Made by a program: the position numbers and the translations under genes | Notes under the pieces: generated by a model | The model's database searches: none | Told to the model about the DNA's origin: nothing | The model's input: the letters and a program-made list of their open reading frames with translations, nothing else | Shown: one piece after another, positions 9,028 through 17,428 of the stretch | How the letters are laid out: each line of letters opens with the position of its first letter | Position numbering within the stretch: position 1 is the stretch's first letter | DNA from: Lachnospiraceae bacterium | GTDB lineage: Bacteria; Bacillota; Clostridia; Lachnospirales; Lachnospiraceae | NCBI GenBank assembly: GCA_015058015.1 | Contig: SVDM01000001.1 | Coordinates: 62,001-126,000, forward strand | DNA: 64,000 nucleotides | Direction: 5' to 3'

Positions 9028-10152
9028 ATGAGAGTTGACAGTTTTGCAAAGATTCTGGATTCTGACTTTTATTCAGGTGTTCCAGATTCACAATTAAAAC
9101 CGCTTTGTAACTATTTGATGGATAAGTACGGGATTGATTCAAATCATCATATTATTGCAGCCAATGAAGGGAACTGTGTTGCAGTGGCTGCCGGATATCA
9201 CCTTGCTACAGGTAAGGTTCCCGTAGTTTATATGCAGAATTCGGGCGAAGGTAATATTATTAACCCTGTTGCATCGCTTCTTAATGACAAGGTTTATGCT
9301 ATTCCAATGATTTTTGTTGTTGGTTGGAGAGGTGAACCGGGAATTCACGATGAGCCCCAGCATATTTATCAGGGTGAGGTTACAGTTAAGCTTCTTGAGG
9401 ATATGGATATTGCCACCTTTGTAATCGGAAAAGAGACAACAGATGAAGAAGTAGAAGAGGCCATGAAGGGCTTTAAGAAGGTTTTGGCTTCAGGAAAAGA
9501 TGTTGCTTTTGTTATTCGCAAGGGTGCGCTTAGTGATGCTCCTTCCGTAAAATATGAGAACGATAATGCAATGGTTAGAGAAGATATCATTAAGCATATC
9601 GTTAAGGTAAGTGGAGAAGACCCCATTGTAAGTACAACAGGAAAAGCCAGCCGAGAATTATTTGAGACCAGAGTTGCCAATGGACAGAGTCATAAGTATG
9701 ACTTTTTAACTGTTGGTTCAATGGGACATAGTTCATCAATAGCATTGGGTGTTGCCCTTAATAAACCGGAGCAGAGAATCTGGTGTATTGACGGTGATGG
9801 GGCTTTGCTGATGCATATGGGATCAATGGCTGTTATCGGAGCTAATAATCCTAAGAACTTGATTCATATAGTCATTAATAACGGTGCACATGAGACTGTA
9901 GGAGGAATGCCTACTGTAGCAGCTAATATTGATGTTGTGGCTATTGCCAAAGCATGTGGTTATCCAAATGCTGTGACTGTAGATTCTTTTGAGGCACTTG
10001 ATGAGGCGCTTAATCAGGCCAAATCCCGAAATGAATTAAGCTTGATTGAGGTTAAATGCTCAATTGGTGCAAGAGAGGATCTTGGACGTCCTACAACAAC
10101 CGCACTTGAGAATAAACAGAATTTTATGGATTATCTTGAGACATTAGGATAG
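9028..10152 (+). CDS. aepY: Phosphonopyruvate decarboxylase
   Basis: 374 residues from the ATG at 9028. That start has GGAG 8 bp upstream and a normal family N terminus (DSFAKILDSDFYSGVPDS). An upstream in-frame ATG at 8983 falls inside a hairpin and is less likely. This is a thiamine-diphosphate enzyme. The N-terminal half has a catalytic Glu segment (AANEGNCVAVAAG). The C-terminal half has the ThDP/Mg motif GDG...NN (IDGDGALLMHMG, then VINNGAHE). It decarboxylates phosphonopyruvate to phosphonoacetaldehyde, pulling the unfavourable PEP mutase reaction forward, and feeds the transaminase encoded upstream. Confidence 0.95.
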   Translation: MRVDSFAKILDSDFYSGVPDSQLKPLCNYLMDKYGIDSNHHIIAANEGNCVAVAAGYHLATGKVPVVYMQNSGEGNIINPVASLLNDKVYAIPMIFVVGWRGEPGIHDEPQHIYQGEVTVKLLEDMDIATFVIGKETTDEEVEEAMKGFKKVLASGKDVAFVIRKGALSDAPSVKYENDNAMVREDIIKHIVKVSGEDPIVSTTGKASRELFETRVANGQSHKYDFLTVGSMGHSSSIALGVALNKPEQRIWCIDGDGALLMHMGSMAVIGANNPKNLIHIVINNGAHETVGGMPTVAANIDVVAIAKACGYPNAVTVDSFEALDEALNQAKSRNELSLIEVKCSIGAREDLGRPTTTALENKQNFMDYLETLG

Positions 10153-10160
10153 TAATAATC

Positions 10161-11384
10161 ATGAATAAAAGAAGCTATTTATGGAATACAACGGCAAGTA
10201 TGTTGAATTCCGTTATGTCGGCTATATTGCTTTTTGTTGTCATTAGAGTTCTTGGTGTAGAAGCAGGTGGTATTTTTACATTAGGATATTCGGTGGCTCA
10301 GTTAATGCTGACTATTGGATACTATGACATGAGGGCGTTTCAAGCAACTGACGTGACGGATGCCTTTAGTTTTGGGGATTATTTTAATTCACGAGTAATT
10401 ACTTGCCTTGTCATGATGGCGATTAGTGCCATATATATAATTACAAAGAATTATTCAGGCGAGAAACTGATTATTGTTGCTTTGCTGTGTGTATTTAAAA
10501 TGACTGATGCAATAGAGGATGTTTATCACGGCCAAATGCAGAAACGAGAACATCTTGATGTGGCAGGAATGATTCAAACAACCAGATTAACAGTATGTAT
10601 TATTTTGTTCACTATTGGACTGTTATTGACAGGTGGTCTTTTAATTACTTGTATTGTTGTTACCGTTTTTTCGCTGGTGGCATCAATACTCCCGAACATT
10701 ATAATTCTTAAAAGATACGAGAAGTATTCGTTGGCATTTAATCCAGGCAAGGTTTTTGGATTGTTAAGGACATGTCTTCCTTTATGTGTGGGCTCTTATC
10801 TTGCCTTGTATATTGGCAATGCCCCAAAGTATGCTATAGATTCGTTTATGGGGAATGCTGCACAGAGTTATTATAATATAATCTTTATGCCCTCATATGT
10901 TATTAATTTGTTAAGCGGATTTATTCTTAGACCGACACTGACAACATTGGCTTCTGACTGGGAAGAAGGAAAGGTTTCAAGTTTTGTCGGAAGAATCAGA
11001 AAGCTGATTATCATTATTCTGGTTCTTACTGTTGCGGGTATGGCAGCGGCGTATATACTTGGACCGGAAGTTTTGGGATTTGTATATGGAGTAGATCTTC
11101 TTGAACATAGGATGGCACTTTTGGTGCTTATTCTGGGCGGAGGCTTTTACGCATTTGGAATTGTAATATACTACGGAATCACAATCGCAAGACAGCAGAA
11201 GTATATGACCATTGTGTATGCACTTGTTGCATTAGCCACTTTCTTCTGTGCGCCACTATTGGTTTCATCCATTGGAATAATGGGTGCTGCACTTGCATAT
11301 TGTTTATCAACAGTATTTCGTTTTATAGGATTTACGGTAATCTTTGTTGTAGTTTTACGCAAAGAAAAGAAGGTAGGAGATTGA
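10161..11384 (+). CDS. Polysaccharide flippase / repeat-unit transporter (Wzx-like)
   Basis: 407 residues with roughly twelve hydrophobic helices spread over the length and very few charged loops, the pattern of the MOP/Wzx polysaccharide transporter family. The N terminus (NTTASMLNSVMSAILLF) and the central GNAAQSYYNIIFMPSYV segment resemble Lachnospiraceae flippases. It would move lipid-linked repeat units across the cytoplasmic membrane. It starts 8 bp after aepY with a weak ribosome site and is followed 3 bp later by licD, so it belongs to the same operon. Substrate specificity cannot be inferred from sequence. Confidence 0.8.
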   Translation: MNKRSYLWNTTASMLNSVMSAILLFVVIRVLGVEAGGIFTLGYSVAQLMLTIGYYDMRAFQATDVTDAFSFGDYFNSRVITCLVMMAISAIYIITKNYSGEKLIIVALLCVFKMTDAIEDVYHGQMQKREHLDVAGMIQTTRLTVCIILFTIGLLLTGGLLITCIVVTVFSLVASILPNIIILKRYEKYSLAFNPGKVFGLLRTCLPLCVGSYLALYIGNAPKYAIDSFMGNAAQSYYNIIFMPSYVINLLSGFILRPTLTTLASDWEEGKVSSFVGRIRKLIIIILVLTVAGMAAAYILGPEVLGFVYGVDLLEHRMALLVLILGGGFYAFGIVIYYGITIARQQKYMTIVYALVALATFFCAPLLVSSIGIMGAALAYCLSTVFRFIGFTVIFVVVLRKEKKVGD

Positions 11385-11387
11385 TTT

Positions 11388-12236
11388 ATGAGAGAATATG
11401 ATGACTATACTTTAAAAAAGGTTCAAGAATTAGAACTTAGCATTTTAAAAGATTTTGTTGAAATCTGCGAGAGAGAAGGATTCAGATATTTTCTCGAAGC
11501 GGGCAGTCTTCTCGGGGCTATACGGCACAAAGGGTTTATTCCGTGGGATGACGATATTGATGTTGGAATGCCAAGAAAAGATTATATGAAGTTTTTAAAA
11601 TATGCGAAAGAGAATCTTACCGATAAGTATAATATATTGAACTTATATGAGTATGAAAACTATCCGCTTACGTCAACTCAATTAGCTCTTAAAGATACAA
11701 CATTTGTTATTGATTATTTTGAGGAGATTAAAGGCGTTCCATTTGGAATATTCTTAGACATATTCCCAATGGATTATGTATCAGATGACGAGAAGATTCG
11801 CAGAAAACAAATATTAAAGTGCTATATATATGGTCATATCATTATTCTTAAAGGAGTAAAAAAACCTTACATCCCGTATACGGGCTTGCTGAAGAAGTTT
11901 CTGCATTTTGGAACCGCAACGGTTCATTACATGTTAAATATTTTTAAGGTCTCTCCAAAGCGTCTATGCAAGAAAATGGAGAGGACTGTCTATCCGTATA
12001 GAAATGGGACAAAGTGGATAAAATATATAGATGCGGAAGGATTAGATGTAGACTTATGCAAATGGGATGATATCTTTCCGACTGTACCGATTGAATTTTG
12101 CGGACTGACTGTTCAGGCACCAAAAAATTGGGATAAATACTTGAAAAACTATTATGGTGATTATATGCAGTTGCCACCTGTTGAAAAAAGAAAGAATCAT
12201 TTCCCCGCAAAATTAGATTTTGGAAAATACAAATAG
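11388..12236 (+). CDS. LicD-family phosphotransferase
   Basis: 282 residues with the LicD/fukutin nucleotidyltransferase-fold signature: EAGSLLGAIRHKGFIPWDD, then WDDDIDVGM at 53-61, the metal-binding aspartates of the family. LicD proteins move phosphocholine from CDP-choline onto teichoic acid or glycans; relatives in phosphonate clusters are proposed to move AEP from CMP-AEP. Given the upstream AEP and cytidylyltransferase genes, AEP transfer to the locus glycan is the favoured role (inference). The gene is packed between flippase (3 bp gap) and acyltransferase (17 bp gap). Confidence 0.9.
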   Translation: MREYDDYTLKKVQELELSILKDFVEICEREGFRYFLEAGSLLGAIRHKGFIPWDDDIDVGMPRKDYMKFLKYAKENLTDKYNILNLYEYENYPLTSTQLALKDTTFVIDYFEEIKGVPFGIFLDIFPMDYVSDDEKIRRKQILKCYIYGHIIILKGVKKPYIPYTGLLKKFLHFGTATVHYMLNIFKVSPKRLCKKMERTVYPYRNGTKWIKYIDAEGLDVDLCKWDDIFPTVPIEFCGLTVQAPKNWDKYLKNYYGDYMQLPPVEKRKNHFPAKLDFGKYK

Positions 12237-12253
12237 AATTGAGATAAGAAACT

Positions 12254-13264
12254 ATGAAGCTTGAGAGAAGCAATAACCTTGGTCTGATAAAGTTTTTAGC
12301 AGCTATTGCTGTTATTATTCATCATTCATTTGCGTTGACATGCCACGAGCAAGATGCGTGGATGGACGTGTTGACACGCGGACAACTTGGATTTGGCGGG
12401 CTTGCCGTTGCAATATTCTTTTTTTTCAGTGGATTGTTGGTTACCAAGAGCCTTATGAAGAAGCCTGAGGCGAAGTCATATTTCATTCAGAGAGCGAAGA
12501 GAATTATGCCGGCTCTTGCAATAGTTGTTGTGATATCCGCGTTTATTATGGGACCAATAGTATCCACCCTGGGGGCAAAAGAGTATTTCTTTTCCGGAGG
12601 GACATATAAGTATCTGTTGAATGCTGTGTTTGTTCCTGTTCATGAGTTGCCCGGAGTATTTGAGAATAATGCGGCGATGGCTACAGTAAACGGAGCATTA
12701 TGGACGCTGCCGGTTGAGGTAGCATGTTATATTGGTGTTTTTATACTGTATAAGTTAAAACTTCTAACTAAGAAAGTTTTGACTGTAATGGCAGTTCCAC
12801 TTTACGCATTATGGGTTGGCGTACTGATTTATAACAACTCGTTTTATATTAGTGTGTATAGAGCAGGATTGATGTTCTTTGCAGGAATGCTGGTGTATGC
12901 TTATAAAGATGATATTAGGTTATCTAAGTTGTGGGCAGTAATCGGATTTGTTGTATTGGGTGTGCTGTCAGTAGTGGGATTTCTTCAATATGCGTTTGTA
13001 ATTATTCTGCCATATATATTGCTTGTTTTATGCTGGAACATTAAGCAAGTACCTGAGGCTATAGGCAAGGTTGGTAATGTGTCATATAGTATTTACCTGT
13101 GTGGGTTTCCCATTCAGCAGATCATTGTTCATTTGGTAGGAGGAATCATGAGCCCCTATGATAATATGCTTTTTGCAGTACCTATTTCTATTGTATTTGG
13201 TATAGTGTTGTGGGCTGTGGGAGAAAGACCTTTTGCCAAGAAAAATAGCCCAAAACGTATATAA
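12254..13264 (+). CDS. Membrane acyltransferase, acyltransferase-3 family
   Basis: 336 residues, about ten hydrophobic helices. The N-terminal pattern R-x-N-x-L-x-x-I-K-F-L-A followed by IIHHSF (catalytic-type His) and FFFFSGLLVTKS is typical of acyltransferase-3 enzymes such as OafA/WecH. These enzymes O-acetylate surface glycans from the membrane. It is the last gene before the rpsU cistron, and the consensus promoter of rpsU starts only 4 bp after its stop codon. No terminator is seen between them. Confidence 0.85.
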   Translation: MKLERSNNLGLIKFLAAIAVIIHHSFALTCHEQDAWMDVLTRGQLGFGGLAVAIFFFFSGLLVTKSLMKKPEAKSYFIQRAKRIMPALAIVVVISAFIMGPIVSTLGAKEYFFSGGTYKYLLNAVFVPVHELPGVFENNAAMATVNGALWTLPVEVACYIGVFILYKLKLLTKKVLTVMAVPLYALWVGVLIYNNSFYISVYRAGLMFFAGMLVYAYKDDIRLSKLWAVIGFVVLGVLSVVGFLQYAFVIILPYILLVLCWNIKQVPEAIGKVGNVSYSIYLCGFPIQQIIVHLVGGIMSPYDNMLFAVPISIVFGIVLWAVGERPFAKKNSPKRI

Positions 13265-13267
13265 CAG

Positions 13268-13295
13268 TTGACGAACACGGAGATTATGGTATAAT
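13268..13295 (+). promoter_or_regulatory. Sigma-A type promoter of rpsU
   Basis: TTGACG (13268-13273) and TATAAT (13290-13295) with a 16-bp spacer; TGG immediately before the -10 adds an extended -10 element. It gives rpsU its own transcription inside the glycan locus. Confidence 0.8.
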
Positions 13296-13369
13296 AACTC
13301 TTGTGCAAAACAATACCCAAAGAGTTGTAAGCGGCACAATATACAACCGGAGGGAGGTTAGGTGAGACT

Positions 13370-13546
13370 ATGTCAAATGTTATCGTAAAAGAAAACGAAA
13401 CTTTAGATAGTGCTTTACGAAGATTTAAAAGGAATTGTGCAAAGGCTGGAATTCAGCAGGAGATTCGTAAGAGAGAGCATTATGAGAAGCCAAGTGTAAA
13501 GCGTAAGAAAAAATCTGAAGCAGCACGTAAGCGTAAATATAATTAA
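13370..13546 (+). CDS. rpsU: 30S ribosomal protein S21
   Basis: 58 residues, starting [20 protein letters not shown] and ending in a very basic tail ([15 protein letters not shown]), the normal length and pattern of bS21. GGAGGGAGG lies 11-19 bp before the ATG, with GGTGA closer in. The protein sits at the platform of the 30S subunit and helps translation initiation. It is a free-standing cistron with an upstream promoter and a strong terminator at 13564-13592, and it has no functional link with the glycan genes around it. Confidence 0.95.
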   Translation: MSNVIVKENETLDSALRRFKRNCAKAGIQQEIRKREHYEKPSVKRKKKSEAARKRKYN

Positions 13547-13563
13547 TATGTAATGATTAGAAG

Positions 13564-13592
13564 CAGATAGCACAGTGTGCTATCTGTTTTTT
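13564..13592 (+). terminator. Intrinsic terminator after rpsU
   Basis: Perfect 10-bp stem CAGATAGCAC / GTGCTATCTG (13564-13573 with 13577-13586), 3-nt loop, then TTTTTT (13587-13592). Confidence 0.92.
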
Positions 13593-13631
13593 GAGGTAAA
13601 GCTTTTTAAGACTAAAAAGAAAGTAATTCTG

Positions 13632-13660
13632 TTGTTAGATACAGGATAATAGGATATACT
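13632..13660 (+). promoter_or_regulatory. Candidate promoter for the second half of the glycan locus
   Basis: TTGTTA (13632-13637), 17-bp spacer, TATACT (13655-13660). It lies between the rpsU terminator and the GT2 gene at 13705, where a new transcript is needed. Confidence 0.55.
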
Positions 13661-13704
13661 TTTAAGAGTGGTATAAATCAATAGGAGAATCATATAGTAA
13701 TAGG

Positions 13705-14403
13705 ATGAAAACTCTAATTATTATTCCGGCTTATAATGAGGAAGCGAGCATAGAATACGTAATAAATAAACTGATAAGCGATTGCCCTGATGCAGACTAT
13801 GTGGTAATTAATGACTGTTCAAAGGATAATACTCTTGAAGTGTTAAAACGATGCAGGGCAAATTACTTGAATTCACCGCTTAATCTTGGCATCGGCGGTG
13901 GCGTGCAAATGGGATATAAATATGCACTGAGCAATGGATATGATATTGCAATTCAGATTGACGGAGATGGGCAACATGATACGTCATTTGTTAAAGATGT
14001 AGTGAATCCTATAGAAGCCGGAGAGGCTGATATTGTTATAGGATCGAGATTTATTGAAAAACAAGGCTTTCAGTCTTCGGGAATGAGAAGATTCGGAATA
14101 AAGTTTTTAAGTGGGCTGATAAGGCTATGCTGTGGCGCTAAGGTATCTGATGTAACAAGCGGATTCAGAGCAGTTAACAGAAGATATATAGAAATATATG
14201 CGCAAGAATATCCGACAGATTATCCTGAACCCGAAGCTATAGTAAAAGCAGCTGTTACCGGTGCAAGAATAAGAGAGATTCCGGTAATAATGAAAGAACG
14301 TGAGACAGGAACCAGCTCTATTACACCATTTAAATCAATTTATTATATGATTAAAGTTTCATTGGCAATTTTGCTTTGTAGAATATCCAACAGGAGGAAG
14401 TAA
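13705..14403 (+). CDS. Family 2 glycosyltransferase, DPM1/polyprenyl-phosphate type
   Basis: 232 residues. GT-A fold start LIIIPAYNEEASIEYVI, then VINDCSKDNT and the DxD-like motif IQIDGDGQHD; the C-terminal FKSIYYMIKVSLAILL stretch is a membrane-associating tail. This type usually transfers a sugar from a nucleotide sugar to undecaprenyl or dolichyl phosphate. Pairing with the DUF2304 gene that begins 1 bp after its stop is a common arrangement in Gram-positive glycan loci and suggests a two-protein membrane system making a lipid-linked sugar (inference). Confidence 0.88.
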   Translation: MKTLIIIPAYNEEASIEYVINKLISDCPDADYVVINDCSKDNTLEVLKRCRANYLNSPLNLGIGGGVQMGYKYALSNGYDIAIQIDGDGQHDTSFVKDVVNPIEAGEADIVIGSRFIEKQGFQSSGMRRFGIKFLSGLIRLCCGAKVSDVTSGFRAVNRRYIEIYAQEYPTDYPEPEAIVKAAVTGARIREIPVIMKERETGTSSITPFKSIYYMIKVSLAILLCRISNRRK

Positions 14404-14404
14404 T

Positions 14405-14776
14405 ATGTCACAGACACTTCAGATAGCTCTATTAGGCGCTATTTTGGTATATTTTGTTATAGTTGTTGTTTTGCTAAAAAAGAAAAGACTCCAATTAAAG
14501 TACACTCTGTTGTGGTTGGCAATGGGAGTATGCTTCTTGGTTCTTGCGTTGTTTCCCGAAGTGTTGTTTGCAATACGTGATTTGTTGGGATTTGCTGATG
14601 CAATGAATGCATTGTTTGTTCTTATGATAGGCTTCATTCTTATTCTGGTCATGGCCGCTACATCTATTGTTTCAGGTCAAAGTGAAAGAATTAAGAATCT
14701 TATTCAGGCTAATGCGCTGCTGGAAAAAAGAGTTAGAGAGCTTGAGGAAAAGACTGAACAAAGTAAAGAATCATAG
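14405..14776 (+). CDS. DUF2304 membrane protein
   Basis: 123 residues: three hydrophobic helices (about residues 5-23, 34-50 and 64-85) followed by a charged coiled-coil tail (ERIKNLIQANALLEKRVREL). This is the DUF2304 layout. The gene follows the DPM1-like GT2 by 1 bp with AGGAGGA as ribosome site, so the two are co-translated. No catalytic motif is visible. A role as membrane partner of the glycosyltransferase is inferred only from conserved proximity. Confidence 0.85.
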   Translation: MSQTLQIALLGAILVYFVIVVVLLKKKRLQLKYTLLWLAMGVCFLVLALFPEVLFAIRDLLGFADAMNALFVLMIGFILILVMAATSIVSGQSERIKNLIQANALLEKRVRELEEKTEQSKES

Positions 14777-14803
14777 TAGAATAATTGGGAGGTTCGTTGT
14801 CCT

Positions 14804-15634
14804 ATGAAGGTTTTAATCACTGGTGCTGCGGGATATATTGGACGTCATGTAGTAAAGGCGTTTCTTAATGCTGGACATGATGTCTATGTTTCTGATTTTC
14901 AGTATAAGGGAGTAGATGAACGGGCTATCATTGTTGAAGAGCCTATTTTTACAGGCCAAAAGGATATATTTGACAGGCTTGGTAAACCGGACGTATTGGT
15001 TCATATGGCGTGGAGAGATGGATTTATTCATAATTCTCACGCTCATATGAGAGATTTGTCTTCTCACATTACTTTTTTAGAGAATATGATAGATGGAGGC
15101 CTTAAGTATCTTACGGTAATGGGTTCTATGCATGAGATAGGGTATTGGGAAGGCGCTATTGATGAGAATACGCCTTGCAATCCAATGTCTATGTATGGTA
15201 TCGCAAAGAATGCGTTAAGACAGGCACTTCTCCTATATACAAAAGATAAGGATGTTAATCTGCATTGGCTCAGAGCATATTATATATATGGCGATGATGC
15301 CAGAGGTAGTTCAATCTTTGCAAAGATATGCCAGGCTGTTGAGGACGGTAAGAAGGAGTTCCCTTTCACAACAGGAAAGAATAAATATGATTTTATTCAT
15401 GTAGAAGAACTGGCAAAAATGATAGAAGTTGCTAGTGTTCAGTCAAAGGTTAACGGAATTATTAATGTGTGTACGGGTAAGCCGGTATCTTTGGCAGAAA
15501 GAGTAGAAGGCTTCATTGTTGAGAATGGATTTGATATAAAACTTAAGTATGGGGCATTTCCTGACAGACCCTATGATTCGCCGGGAGAATGGGGAGATGC
15601 GACATTAATTGAGGAAATAATGAGGAACGCATAG
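14804..15634 (+). CDS. NAD-dependent epimerase/dehydratase (extended SDR)
   Basis: 276 residues. Nucleotide-binding GAAGYIG at residues 7-13 and the catalytic YGIAK (Y-x3-K) in the centre place it in the extended short-chain dehydrogenase family of nucleotide-sugar epimerases, dehydratases and reductases. It is shorter than GalE or RmlB. The sugar cannot be named from sequence. It probably supplies a modified nucleotide sugar for the neighbouring GT2 enzymes; the next gene starts 2 bp after its stop. Confidence 0.85.
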   Translation: MKVLITGAAGYIGRHVVKAFLNAGHDVYVSDFQYKGVDERAIIVEEPIFTGQKDIFDRLGKPDVLVHMAWRDGFIHNSHAHMRDLSSHITFLENMIDGGLKYLTVMGSMHEIGYWEGAIDENTPCNPMSMYGIAKNALRQALLLYTKDKDVNLHWLRAYYIYGDDARGSSIFAKICQAVEDGKKEFPFTTGKNKYDFIHVEELAKMIEVASVQSKVNGIINVCTGKPVSLAERVEGFIVENGFDIKLKYGAFPDRPYDSPGEWGDATLIEEIMRNA

Positions 15635-15636
15635 CT

Positions 15637-16443
15637 ATGAAGAAATGGAATGACTATACTTCAAGAGATTTAACTTTTGTAGTATGTACATATAAAGAAT
15701 GCCCGTATCTTGAAGAGAGTATTCTTTCGCTTATTAACCAGACGGAACAGGCTAAGATACTAATATCAACGTCTACGCCTAATGATTATGTGCAAAGAAT
15801 AGCAGACAGATACGGAATTGAAGTGAGAGTTAATCCAAATGGCGGTCAGATAAAAGATTATAATTTTGCAATGAAGCAGGCAGATACAAAGCTTGTAATG
15901 CTTGCACATCAAGATGAAATACTTCGTGATACATTTGTGGCAGAGACAATAAAGGGACTGAATTATTCAAAAGATCCCATTATTTCATTTACGGATTACA
16001 TAGAGATGCATAATGATGTAGTGGATGAAAAACAGTCTAAGATGATTAAGATTAAGAAACTGCTCTTGATTCCGGCAAAATGGAAATGGTTGGCAGGCAC
16101 TAAATTTGGAAAGCGACTTATTCTTTGTATGGGAGATCCTATTACACACCCTAGTGTTGTCTGCGTTGCCAAGAAGATGCCAAAAACTGTTTTTAGAGAA
16201 GAATACAAGGCTGCTATGGATTGGGATCTCTGGGAGAGGCTTTCAAAGAGGAAAGGCTCATTCGTATATATTAATAAGATATTGCTCCAGCACAGAATGA
16301 ATGATGATAATCAGAGTGCTGTTCTTATTAAGGGTGGTAATGAGAGATATAACAATGAGTTTAGTATTTTCAGAAGGTTTTGGCCAAAGCCTATAGTTAA
16401 GCTTATTATGAAGTTTTATAGTAGGGCTTATAGTTATTATTGA
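15637..16443 (+). CDS. Family 2 glycosyltransferase
   Basis: 268 residues with a GT-A-like N terminus (LTFVVCTYKECPYLEESI), a LVMLAHQDEI segment at the usual DxD position and an AAMDWDLWERL motif typical of GT2 acceptor regions. The DxD appears as HQDE, so metal binding may differ from the canonical form. It lies 2 bp after the epimerase. A role in building the locus glycan is inferred; donor and linkage are unknown. Confidence 0.78.
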   Translation: MKKWNDYTSRDLTFVVCTYKECPYLEESILSLINQTEQAKILISTSTPNDYVQRIADRYGIEVRVNPNGGQIKDYNFAMKQADTKLVMLAHQDEILRDTFVAETIKGLNYSKDPIISFTDYIEMHNDVVDEKQSKMIKIKKLLLIPAKWKWLAGTKFGKRLILCMGDPITHPSVVCVAKKMPKTVFREEYKAAMDWDLWERLSKRKGSFVYINKILLQHRMNDDNQSAVLIKGGNERYNNEFSIFRRFWPKPIVKLIMKFYSRAYSYY

Positions 16444-16511
16444 TTTATTGAGCTTGTATTATGCGAAAAAGAGTTAGTATTCTTAATCTATGAATATGTA
16501 AGAGGTTTGAT

Positions 16512-17411
16512 TTGAGAAGCGAAGAAGAAGTTTTAAATTTACAATTCTATAAGGGTACAGATGAGTACAGTGATGGAGATATAGAAGATGAATTGCTGGC
16601 TGTTGTAAAAGAGAACGATTCATATGAAGAATTCTTAAAGACACGAACGGAATGGCCATTTTTATATCATCTTTCTCCTATTCGAGAGAATCTTTTAGAA
16701 TGGTATGATTTCAACAAAGAAGGCACACTGTTGGAGATCGGATCAGGGTGTGGGGCTATTTCCGGCTTGTTCTGTAGCAAGGTTAAAAGGGTTGTGGGAA
16801 TAGACCTGTCAAAAAGACGATCTCTTATTAATATGTATAAGAACAAGTTATATGACAACCTCGAAATATATGTGGGAAACTTTACTGATATAGAGATTGA
16901 GGAAAAGTTTGATTATGTAACACTTATCGGAGTCCTGGAGTATTCCTGCTATTATGTAGGTGGAGAGCATGCCTTTACAGAAATGTTAGAAAGAGCAAAA
17001 TCGTTCTTAAAGCCGGGAGGAACTCTTATAGTTGCAATTGAGAATAAGTTTGGACTTAAGTATTGGGCCGGTGCGGCAGAGGATCATACAGGAATACCTT
17101 ATGATGGCATAAGTGGATATCATAATGTAGATAAGGTTCGAACATTCTCCAGAGCAGGACTTCAAAAACTGCTAAATGATTCCGGTTATGGAACGACAGA
17201 GTTTTATTATCCTATACCGGATTACAAGATGCCAGAGCAGGTATATTCGGACAAAAGGCTACCTAAAAGAGGAAGTATGAAGAATACAAGAGTCGCTTAT
17301 GATCAGCAGAGATTAGCGATGTTTAATGAGGACCAGGTATATGATGAGCTTTGCGATGAGGGGATGTTCCCTTTCTTTGCAAATTCTTTTTTGGTGTTCG
17401 CTAAGGAATAG
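16512..17411 (+). CDS. SAM-dependent methyltransferase
   Basis: 299 residues starting at TTG 16512, with AGAGG 6 bp upstream; no ATG gives a full N terminus. Class I motif I is LLEIGSGCGAISG, motif II VVGIDLSKRR, and FDYVTLIGVLEY is the motif IV region, followed by FLKPGGTLIVAIENKFGLKYW. The last motif occurs in methyltransferases paired with kinase-like/GT2 giants in surface polysaccharide loci. It may methylate the nascent chain or its terminal phosphate. The next gene starts 17 bp after its stop. Confidence 0.85.
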   Translation: MRSEEEVLNLQFYKGTDEYSDGDIEDELLAVVKENDSYEEFLKTRTEWPFLYHLSPIRENLLEWYDFNKEGTLLEIGSGCGAISGLFCSKVKRVVGIDLSKRRSLINMYKNKLYDNLEIYVGNFTDIEIEEKFDYVTLIGVLEYSCYYVGGEHAFTEMLERAKSFLKPGGTLIVAIENKFGLKYWAGAAEDHTGIPYDGISGYHNVDKVRTFSRAGLQKLLNDSGYGTTEFYYPIPDYKMPEQVYSDKRLPKRGSMKNTRVAYDQQRLAMFNEDQVYDELCDEGMFPFFANSFLVFAKE

Positions 17412-17428
17412 ACTCTGGAGGTTATTTG

